From Rebecca billardiae RCC1528 (lineage: Eukaryota; Haptophyta), in assembly GCA_965240325.2 (NCBI GenBank), contig OZ251239.1:1550001-1614000 (forward strand): a stretch of DNA of 64,000 nt, written 5' to 3'. Shown here in pieces: positions 10,685-20,047 of this stretch; the stretch's first letter is position 1; every line of letters begins with the position of its first letter. The notes beneath the pieces are model-generated. The model was given only the letters and a program-made list of their open reading frames with translations. It ran no database searches and was not told the origin of the DNA. A program made the translations under genes and the position numbers.

Positions 10685-12053
10685 GATTTTTTTGGCTTCG
10701 GCGCACGGGAGGGCTGGTAGCGCCGATGGGCGCCCATGGCGCCCGTCCGCCCCAGTGGCGCTCCACTGTGTCAAACGCGAGCTCCTGCGCTGCCCTACGC
10801 GGGTGCCGTTGGTCGCGCGCTGGTCGAGCGACCTTGGGCACATGACTGCTCCTCGTGGCGCGCGTCTTGACCGTCGACTGAGCGCGCACTCCTGCCCACG
10901 AGCACGCCGCACCGACCTCGTCGCATCATTCGAACCAGTGGGCCGCGCAAACATGCGCGTGGGTAGGCATGAGTGAGGTGAGCGCGCTCAAACGCTCGCT
11001 TGCCTGGAGGGGAGCTCCGTATCGATGAGTCTCGCACGCGTTTGCCTCGCGTCGAGCCCATCTGGGAGCAGTCACCGCACGCGCAGACACGCGTTGCGAA
11101 AGGATGATCAGCCGGCCACGCGTGCAGAGCAAAGCAGATGACTGCCCGTGCGTCAAACCGCATCAGACTGGTATCCGCCGCTGCGTAGCATGCGAGCCGT
11201 ACCCAGGCGCGACTGCACAGCCAGCAGACGCCGCGCCCAACGCCTTCAAACAGCGCACGCACCGCCTGTTGTCATCCTCGTGGATTGCTCGGAGCCGACG
11301 GTCGCAGCACGCGGATAGCAAACAAGCTCTGGCCGACGTTTGAAGCCCGTAACGATGCCGAGCTGCGCTGTGCGTGTGTAGTATGGGTCGATCGCGTGCG
11401 CGCCACAGCCACGGCACGCACCCCAACTCCACTGTGGGCCCATGATGCGTGCGTACCAACCAGCAGCCAAAAACACACCGCCGAGCACCGTCGACGTGTC
11501 AACCGTGCACACACTCAAGGCGAGTGCGAGCACAGCCGGGTGCAGGTGGCTGGCCGTGGCAGCTGGGGAGAGCGCTGCGTCATGCTAGCCGCCGCTCGCC
11601 TCGATGGCCTCGCAGAGGAGGAGCAGCTTCAAATATTCAAGCTCACCTGCGCGGAGAGCACGTGATGCGTGTGGCGCGCGCAGGAAGGGCATCATGCGGT
11701 TAGGTCTTCCAGTTCCTGTCACAACATCATCTGAACCATCTCAAACTGCCAAACCTAACCGCATGACGCTGTTTCTCGTCCCGCAACGTGGCGCGCAAGC
11801 ATGCGCAAGAATGCAACATCCAAATGCAATCGCTGCGTGTGCGCGAGGCAGACGCGGAGAGGGGCGTGGCGGCGCGCGAGATGGCGCACCTGGGTGTCCT
11901 CGTCACCGCCGACCAGCGCGAGGGGCCGCGCGCCCTTCGCCCGCGTCGCACGACCCCGGCAGCGCGAGCCCCCGCAAACGCAACTTTCGCGCGCTTTCAC
12001 GATGGCCGCTCGTTGACGAGATCGGCGCTCCGTGCGCCGAAGCGAAAAAAATC
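10685..12053. mobile_element. candidate TIR element, 1.37 kb, no recognisable gene
   Basis: The left end GATTTTTTT-GGCTTCGGCGCACGG (10685-10708) is matched 23/24 by the complement of 12030-12053. Further in, CGCCGAT recurs on both sides. The interior holds no recognisable transposase. No target-site duplication was established, so a chance inverted repeat is not ruled out. Confidence 0.35.
11693..11767. repeat. 14-bp inverted repeat
   Basis: TCATGCGGTTAGGT (11693-11706) and ACCTAACCGCATGA (11754-11767) are perfect complements separated by about 47 nt. Confidence 0.7.
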
Positions 12054-12913
12054 GACCCATAATAATAAGTCTGACGATATATCGAATACTGTGATGCCTG
12101 CCGGTGGGCACTCGACTACTCGTCGGTGATGAGTCGTCATATCGTCCGATAGCGCCGCTACGAGTACTACCGGAATGATCGAAGAGTATGAATAAGACTG
12201 CCGCCAGTCGTAGTAGTCGTCAGTAGAGCGCGCGCCACAGGGGCGGCTAATGAGTAATGGGCGCTGGCGGTGTCTGACTCAGTCAGTACCCCCGGCCGTG
12301 CCCGTGCGGAGGACGGTGCCCGCGTCGGTGGTGTGGGTGGCGGTTGGCGGCGCATCGGTACGGCTGGCGCTGCATCCGCCTACAGCCCGGCGTCCTAAGC
12401 TTGAGTGCCCGCCAGACTCGGCAGCGAGACGGAGGCCACGGCTCACGGCTGCGGCTGGAGCTACAGTACGCACGCATTGCAGTGCAGCGTTGGCGCGGCG
12501 CGCCCATTTGTCCGAGCTAGTCTGCCTTTGCCTTTTTGATGTAGCTCAGCCCCAGGCCCGCTGCCGACCATCATGCACCGGATTCATATTCGCGGCACTG
12601 AAATCGTCAGACCGGCGCACCGGTGGCGCGCAGCGCAGTCGTCAGTCGCTTCCGAGTCGTCACTCCGGATATGTTAAAGCAGCGCATGCTGACAACTGCT
12701 AGTTATTATCAGGCGCGTAGTCGCCCGTATTATTATGGGGCGGCGGGCGGGCCGCGACGGTCTGTATGATGTAGTCAGTGTAGCGATCACGATAGAGCGT
12801 GTCTAACATCGTCACAATGACCCGCGCCGGCCGGGGATGTAACGGGCCCAGCAGGAATACTTAGCAGCCGGATCCGGATCCGAATGCCATGATGCCTGTC
12901 GATCCCGCAGACA
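12054..12913. other. gene-free spacer
   Basis: No supported gene or RNA. The frames are short and low complexity. Confidence 0.5.
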
Positions 12914-13057
12914 GCCAGCACGCCGCTGGTCGGCGTGCTGGCGCTGGCCGCGAGCTCTGCTGGCGCTGGATGCGGATGGCATATCAGCATGCGCGGCATC
13001 ATCAGATATGCCATCCGCATATCTGATGCTACGCATGCTGATATGCCATCCGCATCC
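12914..13057. repeat. cluster of nested hairpins 3' of the 13116-14540 gene
   Basis: The first hairpin is GCCAGCACGCCG (12914-12925) with CGGCGTGCTGGC (12931-12942). The second has perfect 26-bp arms, 12968-12993 and 13032-13057 (core GATGGCATATCAGCATGCG). Its loop holds a third hairpin, ATCAGATATG (13001-13010) with CATATCTGAT (13018-13027). The cluster ends 59 nt beyond the gene's stop codon and so probably lies in its 3' UTR or transcript end. Confidence 0.85.
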
Positions 13058-13115
13058 TCCGCACGACGTCGTCGCAGCCGATGCGCTGGGCCCGGCATGC
13101 CGCACGCGCGCGAGA

Positions 13116-14540
13116 TCAGCACGGGAACACGTCAAAGCTCGCCACCGGCCCCGGCGGCGGCGCATACGGCTGCGCCGCCATCTTGGCTCCGATCTTGTGC
13201 GCGTCCTGCACAGTCAGCTCCGACTTTATGAAGTCGAACGCGGGCTCGGCGAGCTTGCCGCTGGCGCCGCATGCCGCGTAGAGCTGCTCGAGATCGTCGA
13301 TCGCCGCGGCGACGTCGTCCGCCGTCGGCACACCTCCGGCCACCGTGTTGTACAGCACGACAGTCACGGTCACGTGCTCGTGCGGGTTGCGCGTGGGTGC
13401 GGAGACAGCGAGCCCAGGCCACGTGTCATGCTCGGTGCCGCGCGAGACACGGGCGGCGTTGGACACGCCGCTGCGGCGCGAGCTGGCTGCGCGCCTGGAC
13501 TTGTCCTGCATCATCAGGTTCTTCGCCTCGTCCGCGTCCACGGAAAGGCACTCCCACTCGAGCTGGCTGCAGTCGTCGTCGCAGTCCTCCTCGTCCGACT
13601 CGTCGCAGCACGCGAATGACTCGTCGCAGCAGCCGCCGCTCAAGCCCTGCGCGCCAAAGGCTTCGGGGCTGCAGGGGGCGTAACACATGCCACGCGGTGC
13701 CCGCTTGATCTGCTGCAGCGGCACCTGCACCGTCATGAGCACGTTGAAACGCGTGCCCATGGCGCGCGTGCCGATCACGGAAGAAGTCGCCTTGCCCCGG
13801 CGCAGCGCGTCGGCGCGCTCGGCGCTCGACTCGAGCTGCGCGCCGCCCACCTTGTGGTCCGTGCGTTCCGCCTCGAGCCAGTAGCGGTGGATGACGCCGC
13901 TCTCGTCCACCGCGTGGTGGAACAGCCGCTTTGCGCCCGCGCCGTCCTGCTGCACCGCCACGCCCTGCGTGGTGCAGAGTAGCACGAGGTTTCTCGGGTC
14001 CGAGTCGTCCGTCGTGTTGTAGTTGTACGCCTCCGTGGCGAACTCGAGGGTGGCGCGCGCGTCGCCGCCGTCGATGGGTAGGAAGGTGGTCTGGAAGCGG
14101 ATGGACACCTCCGCGTCAAGCGCGGCGTCGGCGAGGTCCGCGCCCGCCGCGAGCCCCGCGTAGGCGCCGTGGGTGCCGATGCCCTTCAGGAAGTCACGCA
14201 GCGTGACCGGCGCGAGCGAGCCGCCCGGGGCGGTGTGGCCGGCGACGAGCGCGACGTCGGAGGCACTCACCTTGCCGAGCTTCTCGTTCCAGTTGTCCGG
14301 GCGCACGGTGAACAGGCGCGTGCCGTCCTTGCTCTTGAGGTACGTGTCGGTGATGTTGGCGCCCCAGCACGAGAGCGAGCCGCCAACGGTGCCGCGCGAC
14401 ACGTCATCCCACGAGACCACCTTGCACGAGTACTGCGCGTAGTGGCCGCCGCGGGAGCGGCAGGCCTCGTTGATGGCGACGAGCGTGTCGTGCGCGCTCG
14501 CGGCGGCCTCGCTCGCGGCGGTGTGCGTGTTCGGCGGCAT
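13116..14540 (-). CDS. conserved-looking Cys-rich protein of unknown function
   Basis: A single open frame of 474 aa from the ATG at 14540. The composition is clearly protein-like: the N-terminal half contains GGHYAQYSCKVVSWDDVSRG, SLSCWGANITDTYLKSKDG and LFTVRPDNWNEKLGKVSASD. A central acidic Cys cluster (CCDESFACCDESDEEDCDDD) resembles a disulfide or metal-binding knot, and the C-terminal half has a beta-rich segment (HEHVTVTVVLYNTVAGGVPT). Cysteine richness and N-linked sequons suggest an extracellular or luminal protein, but no signal peptide is seen at this start; it may sit in an unseen 5' exon or begin at a non-ATG codon upstream. I do not recognise a named family. It is divergent to the dioxygenase at 14696. 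Confidence 0.7.
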   Translation of the reverse strand: MPPNTHTAASEAAASAHDTLVAINEACRSRGGHYAQYSCKVVSWDDVSRGTVGGSLSCWGANITDTYLKSKDGTRLFTVRPDNWNEKLGKVSASDVALVAGHTAPGGSLAPVTLRDFLKGIGTHGAYAGLAAGADLADAALDAEVSIRFQTTFLPIDGGDARATLEFATEAYNYNTTDDSDPRNLVLLCTTQGVAVQQDGAGAKRLFHHAVDESGVIHRYWLEAERTDHKVGGAQLESSAERADALRRGKATSSVIGTRAMGTRFNVLMTVQVPLQQIKRAPRGMCYAPCSPEAFGAQGLSGGCCDESFACCDESDEEDCDDDCSQLEWECLSVDADEAKNLMMQDKSRRAASSRRSGVSNAARVSRGTEHDTWPGLAVSAPTRNPHEHVTVTVVLYNTVAGGVPTADDVAAAIDDLEQLYAACGASGKLAEPAFDFIKSELTVQDAHKIGAKMAAQPYAPPPGPVASFDVFPC

Positions 14541-14695
14541 GGGTGGTGGGGCGGCCGGAGGACGTCGGCAGGTCGTGTGCGTCAACAGTGTGGTGCCCGG
14601 TCAGAGCCCGCCTGACAAGTCCACCGGAAGCGGTGCCTCCCCGGTCCGGGTGGCCTCCGTTGGCGCTTCAGAAGTCCGGACACGCTCCTTCGAGC
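14541..14695. promoter_or_regulatory. shared divergent promoter region
   Basis: 155 bp separate the inferred start codons of the minus-strand Cys-rich gene and the plus-strand dioxygenase, so both 5' ends and their promoters must lie here or overlap coding sequence. No TATA box is visible. Confidence 0.5.
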
Positions 14696-15796
14696 ATGGC
14701 GACGGTCGTTGGCCGTACCCTGTTGCCCACGCTGCTGCTCGCCGCGCTGCTGAGCGACGGGGCGAAGGGCGAGGGCGAGGGCGATGCAACGCCGTGGAGC
14801 TTTGCCATCGACGCGCCCGACTGGCACGAGCCGGACTGGTCGGAGCTCGATCGGCTCGGCTTCCTCGTCGTGCGCGGCTGGGTCCGAAAGGACGTGGCGG
14901 AGTGGAGCCGGCAGCTGGGCGACAACTGGCTCAAGAACGGGCTCACGTCCGAGCCCTTGCCGTACTCGTGGGCGCCGCACTCACCCGCCACGGCGAGCAC
15001 CGAGGCCGCGGTCGAGCGCCTCCTCCGCGCGATCCGCGCGTCGCCGCGCACGGCCCTGCGGCCCGACACGATCGTGCACTTCAACAGGAACGCGCCGCGC
15101 GGCTCCCCGGCGTGGAGGCCCAACTGCACGTCCGGGCTGAGCTACTACTTCCACAACGGCCAGCCGCCCAACGGCGTGCGGCCGCAGCCCAGGTTCTCCT
15201 TCCACACCGACATGCTCACCGCGTGGGGGCGGTTCATGCCCCCGCGCGGAGGGTCTGACCTGCTCAACTTCTACATGCCGGTGCTCAAGCCGAGGAGGGA
15301 GGACGCCAACCTGCTCGTGCTGCCCTGGCCATCGGTGCCCGAGGCCGAGCAGCGCTGGCTGCGCGGACGCCTCGGCCGCATCTACATCCCGCAGAAGAAC
15401 GACTCGTCGCGCTTGCTCGAGAAGCACGACTCGAGCTGCAAGCGAGGCTGGGACGCGCTCGCGCCGACCGGCCGGTCGCTATCGAGCTGGGTGCTGAAGA
15501 AGAGGAGCGTCTCGCCGGCGCTGGCGGCGGGCGACCTGCTCGTCCTGCTCGGCGACACGCTGCACGCATCGGGGCCTGGCGACCCGGAGCGCTTCCGCCT
15601 CGCGCTCTCGATCCGCGCGAGCTCGCTCGCTTTCGAGCTCGGCGCTGAGCGCGGGCGTAGGCGGCGCGCGATCTGCCTGAAGGGCACCGGCAGGCCGTTC
15701 CCCGCAATCACGTGCAAGCAGGGCGGCCGCGCGTTCACGGTAGACACGAGCTACGCCGACGACGCGGACCTGACCCTCGACGACTACGCGCGCTAG
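14696..15796 (+). CDS. secreted Fe(II)/2-oxoglutarate dioxygenase-like protein (PhyH-like)
   Basis: 366 aa from the ATG at 14696, with a clear signal peptide (LLPTLLLAALLSDGAKG). The body contains the double-stranded beta-helix signature: an H-x-D motif in FSFHTDMLTAWGRF, a distal histidine in LLVLLGDTLHASGPGD, and a following Arg in RFRLALSIRASS that could hold 2-oxoglutarate. Spacing and context (LSELDRLGFLVVRGWV-like N-terminal segment; DLLNFYMPVLKP between the motifs) match phytanoyl-CoA hydroxylase-type proteins. The substrate is unknown; the signal peptide argues for a luminal or extracellular target such as a protein or cell-wall component. No intron is needed. Confidence 0.7.
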   Translation: MATVVGRTLLPTLLLAALLSDGAKGEGEGDATPWSFAIDAPDWHEPDWSELDRLGFLVVRGWVRKDVAEWSRQLGDNWLKNGLTSEPLPYSWAPHSPATASTEAAVERLLRAIRASPRTALRPDTIVHFNRNAPRGSPAWRPNCTSGLSYYFHNGQPPNGVRPQPRFSFHTDMLTAWGRFMPPRGGSDLLNFYMPVLKPRREDANLLVLPWPSVPEAEQRWLRGRLGRIYIPQKNDSSRLLEKHDSSCKRGWDALAPTGRSLSSWVLKKRSVSPALAAGDLLVLLGDTLHASGPGDPERFRLALSIRASSLAFELGAERGRRRRAICLKGTGRPFPAITCKQGGRAFTVDTSYADDADLTLDDYAR

Positions 15797-16164
15797 ATGG
15801 GTGCGGGCGCCGGCCGCCGCCCTTAGACTCAAGCCCGCGCACCCGCTCGGCATCACGGCTGGCTAACGTGACTGACGGGCTCAGTGACGCCGCGCGGCCT
15901 CAGCACTGCAGTCAGTATAGTAGCAGGCAGTAGTGTTCGTCACTACGACTACTACTGTTTGCGCGGACGGATGCTATACGACTGCTGCGCTCAGTCGGCT
16001 CAAGTGGCGCGGCCTCCGAGTCGGCCGCGATCATCGTCGCCATCGCTGCCGCCAGACCATCACGCGACACTCGTCTTGATCGATCGTCGACGAATCAGTT
16101 GATGCGTGCGAGTCTTGAGTGACCGCCGGTCGGTCGGCCGAGCCACGACTACGTGCCGTAGTCG
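15797..16164. other. convergent intergenic region
   Basis: Space between two convergent genes. A hairpin ACGACTAC-GTGCC-GTAGTCGT (16145-16165) lies immediately 3' of the minus-strand gene's stop codon. No gene. Confidence 0.65.
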
Positions 16165-19100
16165 TCAGGCGGTAGTGGGCCCCCCGCCGCCGCCTGGCGG
16201 CATCGTCGTCGTCGACGACGACGGCGGGTCGGCAGAGTCAGACGGCTGCTTGGCCTCGGCCGCCTTCGCCTGCTCGCTGCGCCACGCCATCGCGAGCACG
16301 GCGGCGATGCCCTTGAGGCTGGGCTTGATGCGCAGCGTCTTGCGCATCACCTCGCGCTCGACGCGCGAGTTGGTCTCGGCTGTCTCGAGCTGCGCGGTGA
16401 CGAGCTTGCGCACGGCCGAGTCTGCTCGCACCACGTCCTCGGGCACGATGAAGGTGCTGGACGCGCTCTCGCCGCGGCGGCGGAGGGCGGCGCGCGAGCC
16501 GGCGGCGGCGGACTGCGCGGTGGGCGCGGTGGGTGCGAGCTGCTTTGTGTTTGCCAGCACGGTGTGCAGGAAGGCCTCGGGGAGGAGCGCGTCGCCCACG
16601 TTTGGGTCGAGCTGCTCCGAGACCGTCTGCACGACCACGAACAGCTCCTCCACGTGCGGCTGCCGCAGGTGCGGGTACAGCCGCGTGCACAGCTCGTGGA
16701 ACTCGCCGAGCGAGAGGACGCCGTCCTGGTTGGCGTCGACCGCGCGGAACGCGGCGAGCAGCTGCTGCCGACTCTCCTGCGGGGGGGGGGAAGGGGCGGG
16801 CGCGCGGCGGCGGCGGCGGCCGGGGCGGCCGTATGTGGTCAATGTCAGGCGCTGCGCGCGCGCTCGGCCGCTTTGCTTCTCCGCCCGCGTGCGCGCGCGC
16901 ACGTGTATGGTGAGGTCGTACGCCTCCATCGTGCGGCGCATCACCACGTCAATGTCCACCTGCACGCCGCGCGTGTGCCCGCCCACCACGTGCGGCGTCG
17001 CCACCTCGTCGATGAACTCGGCCAGCTCGTCCGAGTGCTCGGCGAGCTCCTTTGCGGAGCAGATGATGCGCGTGACGGGCGCGGCGGGGTAGTTTGGCAC
17101 GAGCAGCGCGCCGTCCTCCGCGGAGAGCTGGCCGAGCAGCGGGTCCTCCGCCTCGCCCGGCGGCTGCGGCCCGAGCGCGCTCGCGGACGTGCGGCGGGAG
17201 GGCCTGCGCGGGCCGAGCAGGTTGCGCAGCAGCTGCGGCGCAAAGGGGGGGAGGAAGGGCGGGGGGGCGCGCGGCGGGGGCGCGTGGGTGCACGCGTCCG
17301 CGCCACACGGCTTGGGGCAGGCGCGCGCGCGGGGTGCGTGCGTCCGCGCGCACGTCAAAGAAGAATGTGATGCGCCCCTCATCGTACTCGCTGTCCCTGA
17401 GCACGCCCAGCAGCGAGGCGAACATGTGGCAGCGCGCGGATGCGGGCGCGTGCACGCGGCTCGCCTCGAGCAGGTCGCGCAGCGCGCGCGCCGCGGTGGA
17501 CTTGAGCCCGTGCAGCGCGAGCAGCTGCATGTACACAAACTTGCGGAACGGCGTGGCGCGCGCGAACGCGCCGGCCGACGACTTGGCGGTGAAGGAGAGG
17601 CCGCGCAGCCGCTCTGCGTACAGACGGCCTATCGTGCCAATCACCTCGGCCAGCGGCAGGCGGCGCGCGGGGCCGGAGACGGCAGAGGTCCAGCGCTGCC
17701 AGACGTTGGACGGGCGGTGGGCCCACGCGAGCGGGCGGTCGTCGTCGGCGCCGCCGCCGCCGCCCGCCGCGGGGTCGAGCGAGGCTGAGCGCCCAACGCC
17801 CGGCTCGGCGCCCGCGGGCGCGCCCGCGTCGCCCTCCGCTTCGCCAGCGCCCTCCGCTGCCGCGCGCTCGCCCCACAGCTCGTCCTCCTCGACCTGTGCG
17901 CCCACCTCGGCGGTGGAGGTCTGCTGCCGCTGCAGCCGCACGCGCTCGGCGCGCGCCTTCTCCTCCGCCTCGATCTGCGCGAGCACCGGGTCGGGGCTCT
18001 GCGGGTCGGCCAGCAGCTCGGCCTCGTCGAGCAGCGGCCGCATCAGCTGCACCTCGCGCCCGCGCATCTCGGCGCCCATCGCGTCGAAGACGGCGAGGCG
18101 GGCCTGCTCGTCGAGGCGGACGATGACGTGCATGGCCATGCGCTCGGAGGTGCCCGGCGCGCCCGCCTCCCACGCGCGCAGCACGCACTGCGCCAGCCGG
18201 TGCATCTCGGGCCCCTCCCGCGGCAGCCGGTGCAGCAGCGCCGCCCAGCCGCCGCTCAGGTTGAGGCCGGGCATCGTCGCCTTGTACACCTCGGCGGGCT
18301 GCACGAGCGCGCAGTTGGCGTGGAGCACCATGCAGCGGGAGGGGCGCTCGAGGCGGAAGAGGCACGAGGCGAGCACGGCGAGCGTCTCGTCCAGCGCCAC
18401 CTTCTCCCCGCGCAGCAGCGAGTACACCGCCAGCTCCCGGTCGGTGCCGAACAGGCCTTCCAGCCGCTCGAGCACGCGCCGCACGCAGCGAGCGTCTGTC
18501 TGCTCGGAGAGGGCGAACTTGTCGAGGACGGTGGAGGTCATCTTCTCCTCGACGCGGCGGTGGAGCGAGCGCGCGGTGGCGCCGAGGCCCTGCAGCTCGA
18601 TCGCGAGCCGGCCGATCGTGTGCTCCGCCTCGGCCAGCAGCGTCTCGAGCTCGTGCAGCCGCGCCAGCCGCGACACGCCCGAAGCGACCGCCTGCCGGTA
18701 CGCGCGCCGCAGCCGGCCGAGCAGCATGCCGCGCTCGGCGGTGTGCACGAACATCTGGCGCGCGAGCTCGGACATCACGCGGTCGGCCATGTCGAGCGCG
18801 TCGTCCTCGAGCGACGCCTGCGCGTGCGCGGTGAAGTACGGGTCGAGCGCGCGGTCGAGCATCCTGCTCAGCTTCTCCGCCTCCGAGCGGTTGGACGGGC
18901 GCGTGGCCGGCTGCACGCGCAGCACGTCGGCGGAGGTGCGCGTGGGCGGGGCGCGCGAGAGGACGCCGACGGAGCGCGCGCGTGAGCCCGCCAGGTAGAT
19001 GTGCGTCTCTTGGTCGAGCACCTCGTTCCACGCCGACGCCAGGTCGGGCGGCGGCTGGCCGCTCGAGTCGGGCACCGCGCCACGAACCGCCGCCTCGCGC

Positions 19101-19428
19101 GCGTGCGTCACCGGCTCGTCAAAGGCGCGCGAGGCGCGCGGCCGAGCGCCGCCGCCCGCGCCGCCGCCGCCCGCCGACGCGGAGGTGGACGGCCGGCCGG
19201 CGGCGGGCGAGCGGCGCGCGCCACCGCCCGCGCCGCCGCCGCGCGGCCTGCCCGCCGGCGCCGTCGACGGCGGCTTGGGCAGCGGCGAGCCCTGCCTGAG
19301 GGCAAACCGGGCCCACGGCGGGCTGCCTGGGGGCAGCTCGGGCGGCGGCGGCTGCGCGGCGTCCTCGGCGGCGGTCTGTACCGTCGCGGACGAGGGCGCG
19401 CTCACGAGCGGCGGCGGCACCGCCCCCG

Positions 19429-19490
<62 letters not shown>

Positions 19491-19825
19491 TGCAGATAGG
19501 AGGAGGAGGGGGTGGTGGTGCTCGAGGCGGTGTGCGTGGTGGTGTGCAGGGTAGACGACGAGCTCTGCTCCAGCCGCACGCCGCGGCCCCACCGGCTCGG
19601 GCTCGGCGTCGCGCGCACGAGCTGCGCGCGCGGCGCCGCCGTGTCGAGCATACGCGGGCGCAGGAGCCGGCCGCCGCGCGCGCCCGCCGCTCGCCGGCCG
19701 GCGAGCGGCTGCTCCGGCGCGGTGGTCGGGCGGAGCTGGGCCGCGCCGCGCGGGTGGAGACGGTCCGTCAGCCACGGCGCGACCGCCTCGAGGTCGGCCG
19801 CGCTGTGCGTCGGCGCGTAGGACAT
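16165..19825 (-). CDS. AXDND1: AXDND1-like protein: axonemal dynein light-chain domain plus EF-hand
   Basis: Exons 19825-17354, 17232-16903 and 16776-16165 (introns 121 and 126 nt, both GTGCGC...GCAG, phase 0) give about 1137 aa. The N-terminal third is low complexity (Gly/Pro/Ala, a Q10 and an A9 tract). Around residues 335-420, MADRVMSELARQMFVHTAER-GMLLGRLRRAYRQAV aligns with the p28 axonemal dynein light-chain motif (FDELIRQVTIxCAERGLLLLRVRDEIRMT). It is followed by coiled coil and a long helical region. The C-terminal exon has a canonical EF-hand loop, DANQDGVLSLGEF (about residues 946-958), so Ca2+ regulation is possible. Family knowledge: Ax_dynein_light proteins are inner-arm dynein or axoneme components. 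The EF-hand is unlike the animal relative as I know it. The gene is divergent to WDR12. Confidence 0.7.
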
Positions 19826-20047
19826 CTTGCGCGCCCCGCCGCCAGTGGCGCCAATCGACGTTTCCTCAGTGTAGGCGGGCGAAACCACCTCGTCCAGCCA
19901 AAGGAAGAACAGCTGAGCACGAAAAGCAAGCTGGCTTTTTATTGCCTTTTTCCCCGCCGCAGCGCGGGAAAATCACGCGGGGCAGCCCTGGGCACACGGC
20001 ACACGACGCGGCACGTAGCAGCCCGTCGCGTCGGCGCGCCCGGCACG
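19826..20047. promoter_or_regulatory. divergent promoter between AXDND1-like and WDR12
   Basis: 222 bp separate two inferred ATGs. It includes a relatively AT-rich patch (GGCTTTTTATTGCCTTTTTC, 19933-19952) unlike the flanking genes; no defined motif could be assigned. Confidence 0.45.

Noticed and set aside
9522-10976. Multiple overlapping 80-270-codon ORFs
   Set aside because: Low-complexity frames over duplicated spacer DNA; no start, splice or homology support.
17094-18998. Long plus-strand frames over the AXDND1-like gene
   Set aside because: Ser/Arg-rich mirror of the minus-strand coding sequence with no family signature.
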